Positions 1-6,502 of a stretch of DNA of 7,961 bases are shown one piece after another; position 1 is the first letter of the stretch; each line of letters opens with the position of its first letter. This DNA comes from an uncultured Desulfovibrio sp. (lineage in GTDB: Bacteria > Desulfobacterota > Desulfovibrionia > Desulfovibrionales > Desulfovibrionaceae), in contig URTO01000073.1 of the NCBI GenBank assembly GCA_900550745.1, positions 1 to 7,961 of the forward strand, written 5' to 3'. The notes under the pieces were generated by a model. It was given only the letters and a program-made list of their open reading frames with translations. It had not been told where the DNA came from and ran no database searches. Made by a program: the position numbers and the translations under genes.

Positions 1-5
1 GGGGT

Positions 6-60
6 TTGGGGAAGGGAGGGGGAAGCTTTTCTCCAGAAAAGTTCCCCCTCCCTTCCCCAA
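6..60 (-). terminator. Very long hairpin at the 3' end of the response regulator gene
   Basis: A 19-bp perfect inverted repeat has arms at 6-24 and 42-60 (TTGGGGAAGGGAGGGGGAA and its complement). It continues inward, past one bulged G at 25, with CTTTTCT (26-32) against AGAAAAG (35-41), leaving a tiny loop. The hairpin starts 5 bp beyond the stop codon of the minus-strand regulator gene, where a terminator would sit. Read on the minus strand, no T-run follows the stem. On the plus strand only TTT follows. It may therefore be a terminator without a U-tract, an mRNA 3'-end protector, or a terminator for plus-strand transcripts from the other side. Confidence 0.65.
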
Positions 61-65
61 TTTCC

Positions 66-1445
66 CTAATGCCCGGTAATACTATATTTTTTCAGCTTGT
101 ACTGCATCAGGCTCTTGGATATGCCGAGCAATTCCGCGGCCTTGGCCTGTACGAAGTCGGCGCGGACGAGCGCGCGGCGGATAAGCGCGGCCTCAATGCG
201 TTCGAGGGTATCGGCAAGATCAAGCTGCACCGGGAGCAGATCCACGGCGCTCTTGAACTGCGCTTCCTCGTCGCGGATCTCGGCGGGGAGATCCTCAAGG
301 GTGATCACGTCTCCGGGCACGAGCACAAGGCAGCGTTCGACCACGTTCTGCAACTGCCGGATGTTGCCGGGCCACTCGTAGCCGGAAAGATGGTTCAGCG
401 CTTCGGTGGAAAACGTCTTGGGCGGGATGCCGTTTTCCTTGGCGGCCTTTTCCGCGAAGTGCGCCACCAGCAGCGGGATGTCCTCGCGGCGTTCACGCAG
501 GGGCGGGATCGGGATATGCACCACGTTGAGGCGGTAGTAGAGGTCTTCGCGGAACGTCCCCGCCTGCACCAGCGGCATGAGATCCTTGTTCGTCGCCGCG
601 ACGATGCGGATGTCGACCTCGATTTCCTCGCTGCCGCCCACGCGCTCGAAACGGCGTTCCTGAAGCACGCGGAGCAGCTTGACCTGCAATTCCGGGGTCA
701 GCTCGCCCACTTCGTCGAGGAACAGCGTGCCCCCGCTGGCCTGCTCGAAGCGCCCCCGGCGCATGGCGACCGCGCCGGTGAAGGAGCCTTTTTCGTGCCC
801 GAAAAGTTCGCTTTCAAGCACGCCGGGGTTCAGGGCCATGCAGTTTACGGAAACGAAAGGTTCCTGGCTGCGCGGCGAGGAAAAGTGGATGGCGCGCGCG
901 ACGAGCTCCTTGCCGGTGCCGGATTCGCCGGTGATAAGCACCGTGGCGCGGCTCGGCCCGGCACGATCCACAAGGGCGAGCATGTCGCGGATGGCCCGGC
1001 TGCGCCCGATGATCTGGTGCTTGCCGTAGCGCTCTTCAAGGCTTTCCCGCAACAGTTGGTATTGGCGGTGCGCGCGGGCCAGCTCGGCGGCGTTCTGGAT
1101 GGAAAGCAGCAGTTCGTCGTTGGAAAAGGGCTTGGTGATGTAGTTGAACGCCCCGTAGCGCATGGCCTCTACAGCGCTTTCGATGGAGCCGAAGGCCGTC
1201 ATGATGAGCACCGGGATATGGGGCCAGTTCTTTTTGACCCGTTCCAGCACTTCGCGCCCGGAGATGCGGGGCATCTTCATGTCCGTGATGACGATGTCCA
1301 CTTCGGACTCTTCGAGAAAAGCCAGCGCCGTTTCCGGGTCATTCAGCGCGGTCACGGCGTATCCCGCTTCGGTCAGCAGCGTTTCCAGAACGAGCAGGTA
1401 GTTTTTCTCGTCGTCAATCAGCAGCAGATGCACCTTATCGTTCAT
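66..1445 (-). CDS. Sigma-54-dependent response regulator, NtrC family
   Basis: This is a phosphorylation-activated transcription factor that drives sigma-54 RNA polymerase, 459 aa, with the full three-domain layout. The receiver (about 5-120) has the acidic pair D11/D12, the phospho-acceptor D55 in ITDMKMP, T83 and K105 (TKPF). The AAA+ domain (about 145-370) has Walker A GESGTGKE at 173-180, the sigma-54 contact loop GSFTGA at 220-225, Walker B GTLFLDE at 239-245, and the usual NVVHIPIPPLRER and YEWPGNIRQL segments. The C-terminal Fis-type helix-turn-helix (about 425-455) includes AAELLGISKSLMQYKLKKY. The loop has Ser where the consensus GAFTGA has Ala, but the Phe and Thr needed for the contact are kept. 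The ATG has AAGGA (1453-1457) 7 nt upstream. It lies 18 bp after the kinase gene, so the kinase is its likely partner. The target genes cannot be read from this window. Confidence 0.95.
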   Translation of the reverse strand: MNDKVHLLLIDDEKNYLLVLETLLTEAGYAVTALNDPETALAFLEESEVDIVITDMKMPRISGREVLERVKKNWPHIPVLIMTAFGSIESAVEAMRYGAFNYITKPFSNDELLLSIQNAAELARAHRQYQLLRESLEERYGKHQIIGRSRAIRDMLALVDRAGPSRATVLITGESGTGKELVARAIHFSSPRSQEPFVSVNCMALNPGVLESELFGHEKGSFTGAVAMRRGRFEQASGGTLFLDEVGELTPELQVKLLRVLQERRFERVGGSEEIEVDIRIVAATNKDLMPLVQAGTFREDLYYRLNVVHIPIPPLRERREDIPLLVAHFAEKAAKENGIPPKTFSTEALNHLSGYEWPGNIRQLQNVVERCLVLVPGDVITLEDLPAEIRDEEAQFKSAVDLLPVQLDLADTLERIEAALIRRALVRADFVQAKAAELLGISKSLMQYKLKKYSITGH

Positions 1446-1463
1446 GAGACTATCCTTATCTGT

Positions 1464-3053
1464 CTAGCGTGCCTGCGGAGAGGCGTCGCCTTCCCGCAAA
1501 TCGTGTTCTTCCGAGGGGAGCGGATCGGTCAGCGTCACGGGTTCGCCGTCGGCGCCCGCATCCGTCCGTCCGCCTTTTTCGGGAGTGTCGCCTATATCCG
1601 GCTCGCTGGCAACCGGGAGCAGGATGGTGATCATGGCCCCGCCCCCTTCGGGGTTGGTCAGCAGCAGTTCCCCGTTGTGCGACGTGACGATGGTGTTCAC
1701 GATGGGCAGGCCGAGGCCCGTGCCGTGATCCTTGGTGGTAAAGAAGGGATCAAGAAGCTTGTGCAGCAGGGCGGGCGGGAAACCGGGGCCGCTGTCGTGG
1801 AACGAGAGCTCGATCATGCCGTCGTCACGCCGTACGCCGCGGATGCGGATGATCCCGCTGCCTCCGATGGCCTGATACGCGTTGACCAAGATGTTGTAGA
1901 CGGCCCGGTACAGCAGATCCTTGTCCCCAAGGACGAACAGGGAATCTTCCGTATCACGGATGCACTCCACGCCGAGGCGTTTCATTTCGCCGTTGAGGAA
2001 GCCGGTGGCCTGATTCAGCAACGCGTTGAGATCCACGCGATCCTGACGGGGCACGCGGGGGCGGGCATAGTCGAGGAAGTCGTTGACGATCTGGCTCAGG
2101 CGGCAGGACTCGTCGAAAATGGCTGTAAGGATACGTTGTGCGGGGCTGCTTTTTTCCTGTTCCGGCGTGCGCCGGATGAGGAACTCGGCGCTGGATCGGA
2201 TGATGCCGAGCGGATTGCGGATCTCATGGGCGATGCTGGCGATGACGCGGCCCATGCTGGCGAGCTTTTCGTTTTGATGGAGTTCGGCCTCGAGCTTGCG
2301 GTTGCGGCTCATGCGCTCGGCAAGGGTGCGCTCCGCCTTGATGATGAAGAACTGGAGGATGGCGAACAGGATGGCGGACGATCCGAGGCATGTAGCGAGG
2401 ATAAGCCACTGGAAGCGCACGACGCTGTCGTAATCGTCGGTGATGTCCTGCGTGATTTCCAACACGCCGGTCACAAGGGACTCCGGTTTGCCGGTGCTCT
2501 CGCTGATGCCGAGATCCACGGTCAGGGGGAACATGGTTCGCAGCGAGTAGCTGCCGTCCGGGATTTTGAGCATGAACATGGCGGAAAGCATGTTGACGCT
2601 GGAGAGCGTTTCAAAGAAGGGGATGCCCGAACTCATGACGCGCTCCATCGACGCGGGCGTGATGTCCGTCCGGCCCAGCTCCATCTGGTTGATGGAGTAG
2701 TTGACGACCCTGTCGGCCCCGTAGATGCGCAGGGATTCCAAATGCAGGCCGAGGATGGTGGACTGCACCACATCATCAAGCTGCTGGTACTGCATGCTCT
2801 GGCGCAGGGCGATGCGCCCGAAGGTGAGGAAGGTCGGCAGCGTGAACCGGCGGTAGATCTGCTGGTTCAGGTTGCTGGCCATGAGCATGGCGTATTGCTG
2901 CTGGCGGAGCAGCAGCGTGTTGCGTGCGGAATTGCCGATGAAGAAGGCCAGCGTCACGCTGGAAGCGAGGATGAGGATAAGGGATATCCACGAAAGGAAC
3001 CGGGTCAGCCCAAACGGCAGCCCCTTGTCCACGGAGTCTTTTTTGCCGAACAA
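1464..3053 (-). CDS. Membrane-bound sensor histidine kinase
   Basis: This is an inner-membrane histidine kinase, 529 aa, expected to phosphorylate the regulator encoded 18 bp downstream. Transmembrane helix 1 is at about 19-40 and helix 2 at about 214-238, enclosing a periplasmic sensor region of about 170 aa. That region ends in GVLEITQDIT just before helix 2, which suggests a Cache/PDC-like fold (inference). The cytoplasmic linker is only about 35 residues, with no recognisable HAMP domain. The HisKA box SIAHEIRNPLG carries H276. The ATPase domain has an N box (ILVNAYQAI), a G1 box (DSGPGFP), FFTTKDHGTGLGLPI and the closing GGGAMITILLP. A tail of about 45 residues, rich in acidic residues, Gly and Pro, follows and looks disordered. 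The start is a TTG with AGAGG (3060-3064) 6 nt upstream; no ATG with a site fits this frame nearby. The signal it senses is unknown. Confidence 0.93.
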   Translation of the reverse strand: MFGKKDSVDKGLPFGLTRFLSWISLILILASSVTLAFFIGNSARNTLLLRQQQYAMLMASNLNQQIYRRFTLPTFLTFGRIALRQSMQYQQLDDVVQSTILGLHLESLRIYGADRVVNYSINQMELGRTDITPASMERVMSSGIPFFETLSSVNMLSAMFMLKIPDGSYSLRTMFPLTVDLGISESTGKPESLVTGVLEITQDITDDYDSVVRFQWLILATCLGSSAILFAILQFFIIKAERTLAERMSRNRKLEAELHQNEKLASMGRVIASIAHEIRNPLGIIRSSAEFLIRRTPEQEKSSPAQRILTAIFDESCRLSQIVNDFLDYARPRVPRQDRVDLNALLNQATGFLNGEMKRLGVECIRDTEDSLFVLGDKDLLYRAVYNILVNAYQAIGGSGIIRIRGVRRDDGMIELSFHDSGPGFPPALLHKLLDPFFTTKDHGTGLGLPIVNTIVTSHNGELLLTNPEGGGAMITILLPVASEPDIGDTPEKGGRTDAGADGEPVTLTDPLPSEEHDLREGDASPQAR

Positions 3054-3059
3054 AACGAG

Positions 3060-3064
3060 CCTCT
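3060..3064 (-). promoter_or_regulatory. Ribosome binding site supporting a TTG start for the kinase
   Basis: On the minus strand AGAGG lies 6 nt before the TTG at 3051-3053. It is the main reason for choosing this start. A nearby ATG (3092-3094) is in another frame and stops after five codons. The next in-frame start-like codon, the GTG at residue 8, has no purine-rich site before it. Confidence 0.6.
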
Positions 3065-3372
3065 GCGTAGTCTGTGTCAGGAAGGGAACCTCATGAAAAG
3101 CGCATCCGCCATGCCTTCCCCCGGCTCCCTTCCCGTGAAGCTTTTAGCGGGAAAGGCGGTTATTGGGATAGGGATGCCCTTGAAAAATAGCCACGGCTTT
3201 TTTGTTTGAACAGGGCCATTGGCCTTGTCCGAAGAAAAAAGCCCTGATTGCCGCCGGCCATAACCATGCGTCCCTGCGGGGCCCTTTTATGGCCGTACCG
3301 GGAACGGCTCAGAAACCCAAGAGGCGAAACGTCTTTGGAAAGGGAAAGCCGTGCCGCGGCAATCTGTTGATA
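3065..3372. other. Gene-free upstream region of the kinase operon
   Basis: No convincing gene is seen here. Short open frames exist on both strands, but none has a recognisable domain together with a good ribosome binding site. The region should contain the promoter of the minus-strand kinase operon. A weak pair, TTCAAA and TATTTT with a 15-bp spacer around 3186-3206, is the best I could find and is not convincing. I saw no sigma-54 type -24/-12 site. Two dyads are present: ACAGGGCC/GGCCTTGT at 3210-3228 with a 3-nt loop, and CGGCCATAA/TTATGGCCG at 3255-3295. The stretch 3305-3372 has scattered similarity to the repeat units that follow and could be a heavily decayed copy. Confidence 0.45.
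3255..3295. repeat. Inverted repeat with 9-bp perfect arms
   Basis: CGGCCATAA (3255-3263) is matched by TTATGGCCG (3287-3295) across a 23-nt spacer that itself contains CCC-TGC-GGG. It could be an RNA stem-loop in the kinase operon leader, an operator, or part of decayed repeat material. No T-run follows on either strand, so it is a poor terminator candidate. Confidence 0.4.
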
Positions 3373-3699
3373 TGTCCCGTTTTTTGAAGTTTGCTGTGCC
3401 ATAGGGAGCGGTTGATGCTTTTTCCTTGAAGTTCCAAAGGAATAAACCGGCACAATGCCGTATCCGGGGATTCCGCCAAGGGAAAACTGGAGAAAAAGGC
3501 TGTCTTTTCACCGCGCTGCGGAGATGAAGCAATCACATGCCCCGGCAGGGCCTTGAAGTTTTAAAAAGATAACCGGCGCAATGCCTTGGTTATGGGGCCC
3601 GTCGACGGAAACGCCGGAGGAAAAGGCCGTCCCTTCACCATGCCGTGGAGATGGATCAAGCGTATCTTATGACAGGGCCAAAGGGAAAAAGAGCGGGCA
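3373..3699. repeat. Tandem MITE-like intergenic element (units A and B) with terminal inverted repeats
   Basis: Two diverged units of about 127 bp lie in tandem. Unit A runs 3425-3552 and unit B 3552-3679. Both begin with CTTGAAGTT, share CAATGCC and CTTTTCACC/CCTTCACC blocks, and end in CAGGGCC. The left flank of A (TGTCCCGTTTTTT, then GCTGTGCCATAG and CGGTTGAT at 3373-3418) is an imperfect inverted copy of the right end of B, whose complement reads TGCCCGCTCTTTTT, then CCTGTCATAAG and CGCTTGAT. The outer ends are therefore terminal inverted repeats. B has no left inverted repeat of its own, as expected from an internal duplication. Unit A with its left flank resembles the copy at 7773-7961, at roughly 80% by hand alignment over the 102 nt starting at 3411. 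I see no transposase and no convincing open frame. Confidence 0.65.
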
Positions 3700-3709
3700 G
3701 TCGAGCTTG

Positions 3710-3750
3710 GGGGAGGGAAAAGTGTTTTTCGGAAACGCTTTCCCCTCCCC
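3710..3750 (-). terminator. Long hairpin after glucose-6-phosphate isomerase
   Basis: GGGGAGGGAAAAGTGTTT (3710-3727) pairs with AAACGCTTTCCCCTCCCC (3733-3750) over 18 positions, with one A-C mismatch and one G-T wobble, around the 5-nt loop TTCGG. It lies 15 bp past the stop codon of the minus-strand isomerase gene, so it probably marks the end of that transcript. As with the hairpin at 6-60, the stem is purine-rich on one arm and no T-run follows on the minus strand. Confidence 0.65.
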
Positions 3751-3765
3751 GATGCCTTTTATCCC

Positions 3766-5109
3766 CTAATTCAGAAACGCCTTCAAGATGGCGGCTTCTT
3801 CCGGGTAGCTGGAGGAGCCGAGGCGGGAATAGGCAAGGCGTTTGCCGAGCTCCACGGCGGGCTGGTCGAGCGGGTTGATGTTCATAAGCCAGCCGGTAAG
3901 CACGGTCGTGGCCATGAGCAGCCCCATGACTTCGCCCGCGGCGCGCATGGAGGATTCCGCCACTTCCAGGCGGGTGAGCGGCACGCCGTTATGCACGAGG
4001 GCCGCAGCCGAGCCGAGGGTTTCGGCGTTGAGCAGATCCCCGAAGGCCTTGCCCCGCAGCCATCCCCAACTGTCCGGCACGCCGTCCGGGAACTGCGGGC
4101 CCTTGTTCAGGTTCGGGCAGTGCAGCTGGATGCAGCCCTTGTCGGCGGGGCCGTCGAGGAACATCTGCTGGAGCGAGTGCTGATCGGTAACGCCCACGGC
4201 GGGCAGCGGCATGGTTCCCTTGCCGTTTTTGCCGAGGCTTTCCGCCCAGAGCTGGCCGAACCACTGGCCGAAAGAGGCCCATGAAGGGATGTACGTAAAG
4301 AAAACCAATTGGCTGTAGTCGTGCCGCGACAGCTCGAAGCACCAGTTCGCAAGCGCCCATGCGGGATGGCTGCGGAGGGCTTCCGGCTTGCCGAGTTCGT
4401 CGTTGACGAGCGGCGCGTTCACGCCGGCCGCGCCTTCGAGGAAGTCTTCCCACGGCAGGCCCATGAAGGCCGCGGGTACGAGCCCCACCGCCGAAATGAC
4501 GGAGTAGCGCCCGCCCAGATGATCCGGCACCGGCAGGGACACGATGTTGTGATGGTCCGCCTCTTCGCGCAGGTAGCCCTTCTTCTCGTCGGTAACGAGT
4601 AGCATATGCTCGTGCCACGTGTCGGGGAGCGCCTTTTGCAGCCATGCCTTCATGAAAAAGTACTGGGCCAGCGTTTCGATGGTCCCGCCGGATTTGCTGA
4701 CGGGGACGACGATGGTTTCTTCGGGGTTGAGGGCGGACATCTGGGCTTCGAGCACATCGGCGTCCACGTTGTCCAGAATCCACAGCCACGGCCCCTGGTG
4801 GTTCGGGAGATCCTGCTGTGGGAAAAAGGCCTTTTGGAGCGCGCGGGTGCCGAGGGCCGAGCCGCCGATGCCGAGCACGACCATGTGCCTGAACCGCCGG
4901 AGCCGCGGGGTGAGGGCCTTGAGGCGGGCCGTCAGGCTGCTCCGGAAGGGAAGGTTGAGGAACGGAAGTTTGCCCGAGGCCACTTCACCGATGAGGCGGG
5001 CGTTGCAGCTGTCGAGCTGCGGCTCAAGGAGCTTGAGCGCCTGTGGGCGCGTCGGGGCCGTCGTCAGCAGCCGTCCGGCCCATGCGTGCTTCCAATCCAA
5101 AGTATGCAT
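3766..5109 (-). CDS. pgi: Glucose-6-phosphate isomerase
   Basis: This cytoplasmic enzyme interconverts glucose 6-phosphate and fructose 6-phosphate in glycolysis and gluconeogenesis. The protein is 447 aa, the length of the short bacterial (Bacillus-type) form rather than the 550-aa proteobacterial/eukaryotic form. The sugar-phosphate binding segments VVLGIGGSALGTRAL (about 77-91) and SKSGGTIETL (138-147) are present, as are HLGGRYSV (197-204) and the C-terminal signature GWLMNINPLDQPAVELGK (406-423). By family comparison the catalytic residues are E290 (LWAESLGK), H311 (TDQHSLQQ) and K423, all intact. AGGAG (5115-5119) sits 5 nt before the ATG. The gene follows the aminotransferase by 72 bp on the same strand. 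Two hairpins in that gap may uncouple their expression, so a shared transcript is possible but not assured. Confidence 0.96.
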   Translation of the reverse strand: MHTLDWKHAWAGRLLTTAPTRPQALKLLEPQLDSCNARLIGEVASGKLPFLNLPFRSSLTARLKALTPRLRRFRHMVVLGIGGSALGTRALQKAFFPQQDLPNHQGPWLWILDNVDADVLEAQMSALNPEETIVVPVSKSGGTIETLAQYFFMKAWLQKALPDTWHEHMLLVTDEKKGYLREEADHHNIVSLPVPDHLGGRYSVISAVGLVPAAFMGLPWEDFLEGAAGVNAPLVNDELGKPEALRSHPAWALANWCFELSRHDYSQLVFFTYIPSWASFGQWFGQLWAESLGKNGKGTMPLPAVGVTDQHSLQQMFLDGPADKGCIQLHCPNLNKGPQFPDGVPDSWGWLRGKAFGDLLNAETLGSAAALVHNGVPLTRLEVAESSMRAAGEVMGLLMATTVLTGWLMNINPLDQPAVELGKRLAYSRLGSSSYPEEAAILKAFLN

Positions 5110-5120
5110 ACCGTCTCCTG

Positions 5121-5147
5121 AAAAGCGCCGTCCACGGGCGGCGTTTT
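5121..5147 (-). promoter_or_regulatory. Terminator-like hairpin just upstream of pgi
   Basis: On the minus strand AAAACGCCG and CGGCG-C-TTTT form a 5-bp GC stem extended by A/T pairs, with TTTT as the tail (5121-5124). The pgi ribosome binding site begins 2 nt beyond. It could be a weak terminator or attenuator between the aminotransferase and pgi, or a stem that affects ribosome access. The stem is short, so the call is tentative. Confidence 0.4.
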
Positions 5148-5172
5148 CCGGTTCCGGGATTTTCGGAACCGG
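5148..5172 (-). repeat. Perfect 9-bp hairpin between the aminotransferase and pgi
   Basis: CCGGTTCCG (5148-5156) and CGGAACCGG (5164-5172) form a perfect stem with a 7-nt loop. It starts 9 bp beyond the aminotransferase stop codon and abuts the second hairpin at 5121-5147. Possible roles are an mRNA 3'-end stabiliser for the aminotransferase message or a processing site. No T-run follows directly on the minus strand. Confidence 0.55.
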
Positions 5173-5181
5173 AGGTCAGCG

Positions 5182-6357
5182 TTATTGTCCGATGAGAACC
5201 TTGCGGACGCGGGCGAGGGCGTCCATAAGCACGTCGTCAGCCACGGCGTAGGAGAACCGGATGCAGTCCGGCGCTCCGAAGGCGTCGCCGGGAACCAGTG
5301 CCACGCCCGCTTCGCTGAGCAGGCGGGTGCAGGCGGCGGTGGCGTCGGGCATTTTTTCGTCATACAGGGCGGAAATGTCCGCGAACAGGTAGAACGCGCC
5401 TTCGGGTTTCGGGCATACCACCTTGGGCCACGAGGCGATTTCCTTCCATGCCATATCGCGGCGTTTCTGGAAGGCCCGGCGCATGGACTCCACGCAGTCG
5501 TAGGGGCCGGTGAGGGCGGCTACGGCGGCCTTCTGGGACACGGAGCAGATGTTGCCGGTGGCCTGTCCGGTGATCTGGCTGAGTTTCTTGATGAGGTCGG
5601 GATGGGCTACGGTATAGCCCACGCGCCAGCCGGTCATGGCGAAGCTCTTGGCAAGGCCGTTGACGACGGCGATGCGGTCCGGGTACTGCTTCCACCAAAC
5701 GATGATGCTCGACGGCTTGTTGGGCTCGTAGACGAGCTGGTCATAGATTTCGTCGGCGATGATGAACAGGCCGCGATCCAGCGCCCATTTCACGATGGCG
5801 TCGCGTTCGGGCACGGAATAACAGGCGCCCGTGGGGTTGGAAGGCGAGTTGAAGACGAGTATTTTGGTCTTCGGGGTCAGCGCGGCTTCGAGCTGTTCCA
5901 CCGTCACCTTGAAGCCCTGCGAGGCCGGGGCCTTGACCGCGACCGGCACGCCGCCGTTCAGGTAGACCATGTCGGGGTAGCTCACCCAGTACGGCGAGGG
6001 GATGAGCACTTCGTCGCCGTCATTGAGCAGGGCGGCGAACAGGTTGTACAGGGACTGTTTGCCGCCGTTGCTGGCGATGGTACAGTCCGGCGCGACGTCG
6101 ACGCCGTAAGCGCGTTTAAAGTAACCGGCGATGGCTTCCCGCAGGGGCGGGATGCCGGGCACGGCGGTGTAGCGGGTAAATCCCTCGTCGATAGCCTGTT
6201 TTGCGGCATCGCAGACAGGGGCGGGGGTGGGGAAATTCGGTTCGCCGATTGCCAGGCTGGTCACATCGACGCCCTGCGATTTGAGCTCAAGGGCCTTGGC
6301 GTTGATGGTCAGGGTGGCGGAAGGCTTTATGTGGGCCATTCTTTCGGAGAATTGCAT
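5182..6357 (-). CDS. Aspartate aminotransferase, class I/II fold, type Ib-like
   Basis: This cytoplasmic pyridoxal-phosphate enzyme is expected to exchange the amino group between aspartate and 2-oxoglutarate, linking oxaloacetate to glutamate and amino-acid synthesis. It is 391 aa, the normal full length. The cofactor lysine is K237 in NGLAKSFAMTGWRVGY. SPSNPTG (171-177, with N174) and ADEIYDQLVY (201-210, with D202 and Y205) line the cofactor. R367 in CIRFSYA should bind the substrate carboxylate. SNGGKQSLYNL places K100 at the position of the lysine that binds the distal carboxylate in the Thermus type-Ib enzyme, which supports aspartate specificity. A prephenate or other aromatic side activity, known in some Ib relatives, cannot be excluded. 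GAGGT (6366-6370) lies 8 nt before the ATG. The gene is divergent from sfsA and upstream of pgi. Confidence 0.93.
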   Translation of the reverse strand: MQFSERMAHIKPSATLTINAKALELKSQGVDVTSLAIGEPNFPTPAPVCDAAKQAIDEGFTRYTAVPGIPPLREAIAGYFKRAYGVDVAPDCTIASNGGKQSLYNLFAALLNDGDEVLIPSPYWVSYPDMVYLNGGVPVAVKAPASQGFKVTVEQLEAALTPKTKILVFNSPSNPTGACYSVPERDAIVKWALDRGLFIIADEIYDQLVYEPNKPSSIIVWWKQYPDRIAVVNGLAKSFAMTGWRVGYTVAHPDLIKKLSQITGQATGNICSVSQKAAVAALTGPYDCVESMRRAFQKRRDMAWKEIASWPKVVCPKPEGAFYLFADISALYDEKMPDATAACTRLLSEAGVALVPGDAFGAPDCIRFSYAVADDVLMDALARVRKVLIGQ

Positions 6358-6378
6358 GGGACTATACCTCGGTGGCTA

Positions 6379-6396
6379 CATGACGTTGTCGTCATG
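6379..6396. promoter_or_regulatory. Perfect palindrome upstream of the aminotransferase
   Basis: CATGACG-TTGT-CGTCATG is a perfect 7-bp dyad with a 4-nt centre, 21 nt upstream of the aminotransferase ATG. The spacing and symmetry fit an operator for a dimeric repressor over the promoter or leader, or a small leader stem-loop. No clear -35/-10 pair could be assigned next to it. Confidence 0.45.
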
Positions 6397-6430
6397 CAGT
6401 AGCAGGTTAGGCCCCGTCTGTAAATTGGTG

Positions 6431-6476
6431 GATACGCGGGAAGCGGGAAGGGCTTTTTTTCCTCTAGCCGTGTATC
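6431..6476. repeat. Spaced inverted repeat in the divergent intergenic region
   Basis: GATACGCGG (6431-6439) pairs with CCGTGTATC (6468-6476) with one G-T wobble. The 28-nt spacer contains GGGAAGGG facing a T7-CC run (6454-6462), which can extend the stem imperfectly. The feature lies between the divergent aminotransferase and sfsA genes and could be an operator or leader structure for either one. Confidence 0.35.
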
Positions 6477-6502
6477 GGCATTCGCCTTTTTAAGAAAGAA
6501 CA

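Noticed and set aside
3186..3206. A sigma-70 promoter for the kinase operon (TTCAAA, 15-bp spacer, TATTTT)
   Set aside because: The spacer is too short and both boxes are weak matches. It is not distinguishable from chance in an A/T-rich patch.
6..3209. A 1067-codon open frame on the plus strand running through the whole two-component operon
   Set aside because: It is antisense to two genes with complete, motif-rich domains. Long antisense frames are expected from third-position GC bias in such DNA, and its translation shows no recognisable domain.
3160..3536. Small minus-strand frames (up to 97 codons) in the region of repeat unit A
   Set aside because: They overlap repeat material whose copies differ by indels and repeat with a 127-bp period, not a multiple of three. 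The reading frame is not maintained and no domain is seen.
3373..3699. The tandem repeats as a CRISPR array
   Set aside because: The units are about 127 bp, diverged throughout, only two in tandem, with no short identical repeats separated by unique spacers and no cas genes.
5185..6402. A 405-codon plus-strand frame opposite the aminotransferase gene
   Set aside because: The minus strand encodes a full-length aminotransferase with all catalytic residues. The antisense translation is Gly/His/Arg-rich without motifs.
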